DNA of 7,992 bases from assembly GCA_031278795.1 (NCBI GenBank), contig JAITJT010000094.1, forward strand, positions 1 through 7,992, given 5' to 3'. The notes under the pieces are model-generated. The model ran no database searches. It worked only from the letters and a program-made list of their open reading frames with translations, and was not told where the DNA came from. This document shows, one piece after another, positions 3,934-7,992 of this stretch. The position numbers were made by a program, and so were the translations under genes. The number at the start of each line of letters is the position of its first letter. Position 1 is the first letter of the stretch. The stretch is from Deltaproteobacteria bacterium (lineage in GTDB: Bacteria; Desulfobacterota; Desulfarculia; Adiutricales; Adiutricaceae).

Positions 3934-5214
3934 ATGCCAGACGATAAAAATAAATCTACACCTGTATGCGCCTTCTGTCGCCAGCCCCAGCGGGATGGCA
4001 TCAGAATGATAGCCGGGCCGGACCCGGAAAGGATCCATATCTGCGAGTTCTGCCTGGAGCAGTGCCGGGAGCTGATCGCCAAGGATCACCCAACCACCAC
4101 GCTCCAGCCCAAGTCCACCCAGAGCTCGCTTCCTAACCCACACCAGATCTACGACATCCTCAATGACTACGTCATTGGTCAGGATTTCGCGAAGAAGACC
4201 CTGGCCGTGGCCGTGTACAACCACTACAAGAGGATTCAGCGCCAGCCTGAGCTGGAGCGGGGCGGGGTGGAGCTCCAGAAGTCCAATATCCTCATCCTGG
4301 GCCCCACCGGAAGCGGCAAGACCCTCCTGGCCCAGACATTGGCCCGAATCTTGAATGTGCCCTTCACCATAGCCGACGCCACCACCTTGACCGAGGCCGG
4401 CTACGTGGGAGAGGATGTGGAGAACATCATCGTGAGCCTGCTCCAGGCCGCTGACTACGACGTGGAGAAGGCATCCAAGGGCATAGTCTACCTAGACGAG
4501 GTGGACAAGATTGCCAGGAAGGGCGACAACGCCTCCATAACCAGAGATGTCTCCGGTGAGGGAGTGCAGCAGGCCCTGCTTAAGATAATCGAGGGCACCA
4601 TCTCCAACGTGCCCCCCAAGGGCGGGCGCAAGCACCCCCAGCAGGAGCTCACCAAGGTGGACACCACCAACATCCTCTTCATCTTTGGCGGGGCCTTTGT
4701 GGGCCTCGACAAGATAATCAAGAAGAGGATCGGAAAGAACACCTCCATGGGTTTCTCAGCTAAGATCGACTCCAACAAGGACGAGGAGGATAGCTCCTTG
4801 GTCCTGCAGCACTGCCTCCCAGAAGACCTCATCCGCTTCGGGCTCATCCCGGAGTTTGTGGGGCGTATCCCGGTGATGGCGAGCCTCAACGAGCTGGACA
4901 AGGAGTCCATGGTGAAGATCTTGACCGAGCCCAAGAACGCCCTCATCAAGCAGTTCCAGGCCCTGTTTAAGCTGGACAAGGTGGACCTCACCTTCAGCGC
5001 CGAGGCCCTGGACGCCATCGCCACCGAGAGCATTAAAAGGAAGACCGGGGCCAGGGGCCTCAGGTCCATTTTGGAATCAGCCATGCTGGATCTCATGTTC
5101 GACCTCCCCAGCATGCCCAAGGTCAAGGAATGCTTGGTGACCAAGGAGGTCATCCTCAACCACGAATCCCCGGTGGTCATCTACGAGGGAGACCAAGAGG
5201 CCCAGTCGGCATAA
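3934..5214 (+). CDS. clpX: ATP-dependent Clp protease ATP-binding subunit ClpX
   Basis: ClpX is the hexameric AAA+ unfoldase that recognises degradation tags, unfolds the protein and passes it to ClpP. From the ATG at 3934 the protein is 426 residues, close to E. coli's 424, and the C4 zinc domain cysteines fall at 12/15/37/40. A longer frame opens at 3838, but its extra 32 residues look non-conserved and its ATG overlaps a TATAAT box. Visible motifs are Walker A GPTGSGKT (123-130), pore loop GYVG (156-159), Walker B YLDE (186-189), RKH loop (232-234), the EFVGR arginine finger (Arg311) and sensor 2 GAR (Arg374). The ClpP-docking tripeptide, usually IGF or LGF, reads MGF (272-274) and is followed by Ser instead of Gly. 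No Shine-Dalgarno sequence is evident. The start choice is less certain than the gene call. Confidence 0.95.
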   Translation: MPDDKNKSTPVCAFCRQPQRDGIRMIAGPDPERIHICEFCLEQCRELIAKDHPTTTLQPKSTQSSLPNPHQIYDILNDYVIGQDFAKKTLAVAVYNHYKRIQRQPELERGGVELQKSNILILGPTGSGKTLLAQTLARILNVPFTIADATTLTEAGYVGEDVENIIVSLLQAADYDVEKASKGIVYLDEVDKIARKGDNASITRDVSGEGVQQALLKIIEGTISNVPPKGGRKHPQQELTKVDTTNILFIFGGAFVGLDKIIKKRIGKNTSMGFSAKIDSNKDEEDSSLVLQHCLPEDLIRFGLIPEFVGRIPVMASLNELDKESMVKILTEPKNALIKQFQALFKLDKVDLTFSAEALDAIATESIKRKTGARGLRSILESAMLDLMFDLPSMPKVKECLVTKEVILNHESPVVIYEGDQEAQSA

Positions 5215-5235
5215 GCCGCGGACTGCTAGAGGCCT

Positions 5236-5264
5236 CTCACCTGGGGGCAAGGCCCCCAGGTGAG
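5236..5264 (+). terminator. 13-bp GC-rich hairpin after clpX
   Basis: A perfect 13-bp stem (5236-5248 with 5252-5264, arm starting CTCACCTGGGGGC) closes a 3-nt loop. The next T run (T8, 5286-5293) begins 21 bases later, after a small GCCT-TT-AGGC hairpin (5268-5277), so it is not a classical intrinsic terminator. It may attenuate read-through into lon or protect the clpX mRNA end. Confidence 0.5.
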
Positions 5265-5309
5265 GATGCCTTTAGGCTTAACACGTTTTTTTTAGGGGGT
5301 GATTGCGGC

Positions 5310-5329
5310 CGGGGACTCCCCGTAAGTCC
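5310..5329 (+). other. Alternative small hairpins in the clpX-lon gap
   Basis: CGGGG (5310-5314) can pair with CCCCG (5318-5322), or alternatively GGACT (5313-5317) with AGTCC (5325-5329); the two are mutually exclusive. A weak -10-like TACAAT follows at 5339-5344 without a matching -35. A switch is conceivable but the stems are short. Confidence 0.2.
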
Positions 5330-5394
5330 AACAACACATACAATAAGCACTCAAAAACACTCACATACATATTGGTTCCTAATTTTTAGGTTCC

Positions 5395-5400
5395 GGAAGG
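5395..5400 (+). promoter_or_regulatory. Ribosome binding site of lon (GGAAGG)
   Basis: GGAAGG lies 7 bases before the lon ATG. It is the only clear Shine-Dalgarno-like sequence in front of any gene in this window and supports the start at 5408. Confidence 0.65.
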
Positions 5401-5407
5401 TTTAGCT

Positions 5408-7882
5408 ATGCTTTTCACGTCCAATAAATCCCGCTCCCAGGGAAGTCCCGGCGGGCCAAAACTCCAGCTTCCCCTGCTCCCCTTGAGGGACGTGGTGGTC
5501 TTCCCCCACATGGTGGTGCCCTTGTTCGTGGGCCGGGAGAAGTCCATCAAGGCGCTGGAACATGCCATGACCCTGGACAAAAGCATCTTCCTCTGCACCC
5601 AGAAAGAGGCCAAGGTGGATGAACCCCAGGAACAAGACATTCACACGACCGGCACCATAGGTGTTGTTCTCCAGCTCTTGAGGCTCCCTGACGGCACAGT
5701 CAAGGCCCTAGTCGAGGGGCGCAACCGCGGCCGCATCGACAGCTTCATCTCTACCCAGGACTTCTTCTACGTAGAGGTGGAGTCGCTCTTGGAGCCGGAG
5801 GAGAACACCCTGGAGACGGAGGCCTTGGTGAGATCGCTCAATTCCACCTTCGAGGCCTACGCCAAGATCAATAAGAAGATTCCGGCCGAGGTGATAAACA
5901 CCATCGCGAGCGTCAAGAACCCCTCGCACCTCTGCGACTCCATGATTACCCACCTCTCCCTAAAGCTTGAGGATCGCCAGACCCTACTCTCCTTGGTCTC
6001 CCCCATCGCCAGGATGGAGACCCTCTATGAGCTCATGCGCTCGGAGATTGAGGTCTTGCAGATAGAGCAGCGCATCAAGAACCGCGTGAAGAAGCAGATG
6101 GAGAAGACCCAGAAGGAGTACTACCTCAACGAGCAGATGAGGGCCATCCAGAAGGAGATGGGGGACACCGACGACATCAAGAACGAGATATCCGAGCTCG
6201 AGGAGAAGGCCAAGAAGCGCCACCTCACCAAGGAGGCCTCCGAGAAGATCCGCCACGAGATCAAGAAGCTCAAGATGATGTCGCCCATGAGCGCCGAGGC
6301 CACGGTGGTGCGCAACTACATCGACTGGATCCTAGCCCTTCCCTGGTTCGAGAAGACCAGGAGCAACCTGGACATCGACAAGGCCGAGACTATCCTCAAC
6401 GAGGACCACTTTGGGCTTGAAAAGCCCAAGGAGAGGATCCTGGAGTACCTAGCTGTCCAGAGTCTGGTGAAGCGCCACAAGGGCCCCATCCTCTGCCTGG
6501 TGGGCCCTCCGGGAGTGGGGAAGACCTCCCTGGCCCGCTCCATCGCCAGGGCCTTGGGCCGCAATTTCGTGAGGCTCTCTTTGGGAGGGGTGCGGGACGA
6601 GGCCGAGATACGCGGCCACCGCCGGACCTACATAGGTGCCATGCCTGGAAAGATCATCCAGAGCCTCAAGAAGGCCAAGACCTCCAACCCGGTCTTCTGC
6701 CTAGACGAGGTGGACAAGATGTCCACGGACTTCAGAGGCGACCCCTCGGCCGCCCTCCTGGAGGTCCTGGACCCGGAGCAGAACTGCCGCTTCGGTGACC
6801 ACTACCTGGATCTCGACTACGACCTCTCTGAGGTTATGTTCATCACCACGGCCAACAGCCTCCACACCATACCCGGGCCCTTGAAGGACCGCATGGAGAT
6901 AATCCGCATCCCGGGCTACACCGAAGACGAGAAGCTCAATATCGCCAAGAACTTCCTCATCAGGAAGCAGGTGGCGGCCAACGGCCTCTCCCACGATAGG
7001 GTGGACATATCCGATAACGCGGTGCTAACAGCCATCCGCCGCTACACATCAGAGGCTGGCGTACGCGGACTCGAGCGCGAGATAGCCGCCATCTGCCGCA
7101 AACTAGCCCGCGAGCTGGTGCGCGCCGGGGACAACAACCCCAACTCCAAGCTCAAGGTCTCCGGTAAGAACATCACCCAGTACCTAGGCATACCCAAGTT
7201 CCGCTACGGCAAGGCCGAGGAGGAGGATGAGGTGGGCTTAGTGACGGGTTTGGCCTGGACCGAGGTGGGGGGAGAGATCCTCACGACCGAGGTGCTCATC
7301 ATGCCCGGCAAAGGTAACCTCATCCTAACCGGAAAGCTAGGTGACGTGATGAAGGAGTCCGCCAGGGCCGCCCTTAGCTACGTGCGCTCCATCTCCACCA
7401 AGCTGGGTTTGGATCCGGACTTCTACCGCAAGCTGGACATCCACATCCACCTGCCGGAAGGCGCCATCCCCAAGGACGGCCCCTCGGCCGGAATCACCTT
7501 GGTGACCGGATTGGTCTCCGCCCTTACCAAGCGGAAGGTCCACAGGGATGTGGCCATGACCGGCGAGGTCACCCTGCGCGGAAGGGTACTCCCCATAGGC
7601 GGCCTCAAGGAGAAGGTCATGGCCGCCCACCGGGGCGAGCTCAAGACCCTCATCATCCCCCAGGAGAACGAGAAGGACCTCAAGGAGATCCCGGATCGCA
7701 TCCTCAAGGCCTTCACCATCATCCCGGTGAAGCAGGTGGACGAGGTCTTAAGAAACGCCCTCGTCATCGACGAGAACGAGCCTCTCTTCATTGCCAGCCC
7801 CAGCGTTCCGCAGGAGCTCCCGGAGCCCATCATAGTGGGCACGAGCGCCCCGGCCGTGGACGACCCCGGGCTAAACGCCTAA
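5408..7882 (+). CDS. lon: ATP-dependent protease Lon (LonA type)
   Basis: Lon is a cytoplasmic hexameric protease that removes misfolded proteins and some regulators, with ATPase and peptidase in one chain. The 824 residues show the LonA layout. The N-terminal substrate-binding domain spans about 20-210 (it begins [20 protein letters not shown]). A helical coiled-coil region follows at about 212-310, with the motif [18 protein letters not shown]. The AAA+ module has Walker A GPPGVGKT (366-373), pore loop YIG (408-410), Walker B CLDE (431-434), an arginine finger at Arg495 and sensor 2 at Arg553. The protease domain has catalytic Ser693 in KDGPSAG and Lys736 in GGLKEK. It is longer than E. coli Lon (784), partly through a Pro-rich tail of about 35 residues. 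The 193-bp gap after clpX with a strong hairpin suggests its own promoter, though none was firmly identified. An intrinsic terminator follows. Confidence 0.97.
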   Translation: MLFTSNKSRSQGSPGGPKLQLPLLPLRDVVVFPHMVVPLFVGREKSIKALEHAMTLDKSIFLCTQKEAKVDEPQEQDIHTTGTIGVVLQLLRLPDGTVKALVEGRNRGRIDSFISTQDFFYVEVESLLEPEENTLETEALVRSLNSTFEAYAKINKKIPAEVINTIASVKNPSHLCDSMITHLSLKLEDRQTLLSLVSPIARMETLYELMRSEIEVLQIEQRIKNRVKKQMEKTQKEYYLNEQMRAIQKEMGDTDDIKNEISELEEKAKKRHLTKEASEKIRHEIKKLKMMSPMSAEATVVRNYIDWILALPWFEKTRSNLDIDKAETILNEDHFGLEKPKERILEYLAVQSLVKRHKGPILCLVGPPGVGKTSLARSIARALGRNFVRLSLGGVRDEAEIRGHRRTYIGAMPGKIIQSLKKAKTSNPVFCLDEVDKMSTDFRGDPSAALLEVLDPEQNCRFGDHYLDLDYDLSEVMFITTANSLHTIPGPLKDRMEIIRIPGYTEDEKLNIAKNFLIRKQVAANGLSHDRVDISDNAVLTAIRRYTSEAGVRGLEREIAAICRKLARELVRAGDNNPNSKLKVSGKNITQYLGIPKFRYGKAEEEDEVGLVTGLAWTEVGGEILTTEVLIMPGKGNLILTGKLGDVMKESARAALSYVRSISTKLGLDPDFYRKLDIHIHLPEGAIPKDGPSAGITLVTGLVSALTKRKVHRDVAMTGEVTLRGRVLPIGGLKEKVMAAHRGELKTLIIPQENEKDLKEIPDRILKAFTIIPVKQVDEVLRNALVIDENEPLFIASPSVPQELPEPIIVGTSAPAVDDPGLNA

Positions 7883-7934
7883 TTTGCCTTAGCTACCTGA
7901 AAGTCCCAATTCCAACGCCTTACTGTTTAACATA

Positions 7935-7954
7935 GGGCTTGCCCCGGCAAGTCC
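7935..7954 (+). other. Hairpin just upstream of the lon terminator
   Basis: An 8-bp stem with one G-T wobble (7935-7942 with 7947-7954) closes a CCCG tetraloop. It lies 8 bases before the terminator stem and has no T run of its own; it may stabilise the 3' end of the lon message. Confidence 0.4.
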
Positions 7955-7962
7955 CCATCCAC

Positions 7963-7992
7963 AAGCCCCGCTTCACGGCGGGGCTTTTTTTT
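7963..7992 (+). terminator. Rho-independent terminator of lon
   Basis: AAGCCCCGC (7963-7971) pairs with GCGGGGCTT (7978-7986), a 9-bp GC-rich stem with a 6-nt loop, running directly into eight T (7985-7992) at the window edge. It is a textbook intrinsic terminator 80 bp after the lon stop and marks the end of the locus. Confidence 0.92.

Noticed and set aside
4488..5180. 230-codon antisense frame inside clpX
   Set aside because: It mirrors the strongly conserved clpX coding strand; GC-rich codon bias opens such shadow frames, and the predicted protein shows no family features.
5345..5364. CIRCE-like heat-shock operator before lon (AGCACTC)
   Set aside because: Only one half-site is present; the required inverted GAGTGCTAA arm at 9 bp is absent, and the sequence is a direct CACTCA repeat instead.

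Overview
The window is a bacterial chromosomal segment that carries an ATP-dependent protease locus. All genes lie on the + strand, in the order: 3' end of a class I aminotransferase (1-267), a 1.37-kb AT-rich gap, clpP (1634-2284), an unnamed multi-zinc-finger gene (2303-3499), a 434-bp gap, clpX (3934-5214), lon (5408-7882) and a strong intrinsic terminator at the window end. The clpP-clpX-lon order and the sequence style of ClpX and Lon fit a Deltaproteobacterium (Desulfobacterota). That assignment is an inference from protein character, not from a database search. Coding regions are GC-rich with frequent AGG and ATA codons. The gaps are strikingly AT-rich and full of short tandem repeats and hairpins.

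The standard parts look intact. ClpP has its Ser97-His122-Asp171 triad. ClpX has its N-terminal C4 zinc domain, Walker A and B, pore loop, RKH loop and sensor-2 motifs. Lon has the AAA+ motifs and the Ser693-Lys736 dyad. ClpX unfolds tagged or damaged proteins and feeds them to ClpP; Lon is an independent protease with its ATPase and peptidase in one chain. Trigger factor (tig), often found just upstream of clpP, is not here; its place is taken by non-coding repeat-rich DNA.

The most interesting element is the 398-residue protein encoded between clpP and clpX. It has no ATPase domain. It consists of six consecutive Cx2C...Cx2C units, several of which read like the zinc-binding N-domain of ClpX. 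The units fall into three close pairs separated by charged linkers. The ClpX zinc domain is a dimerisation and adaptor/substrate-docking module, and a ClpX hexamer carries six of them. A free-standing chain of six such domains, 18 bases behind clpP and upstream of clpX, is therefore a candidate ClpXP adaptor, scaffold or decoy. I know of no described family with this layout, but I could not search for one.

The gaps hold a good sigma70-like promoter at 428-455 followed by hairpins (a possible small RNA), several tandem repeat blocks, and three helically phased TAGTCCA boxes just before clpP. There is also a hairpin cluster between the zinc-finger gene and clpX, a TATAAT box that overlaps an upstream ATG of clpX, and a 13-bp GC-rich hairpin between clpX and lon.
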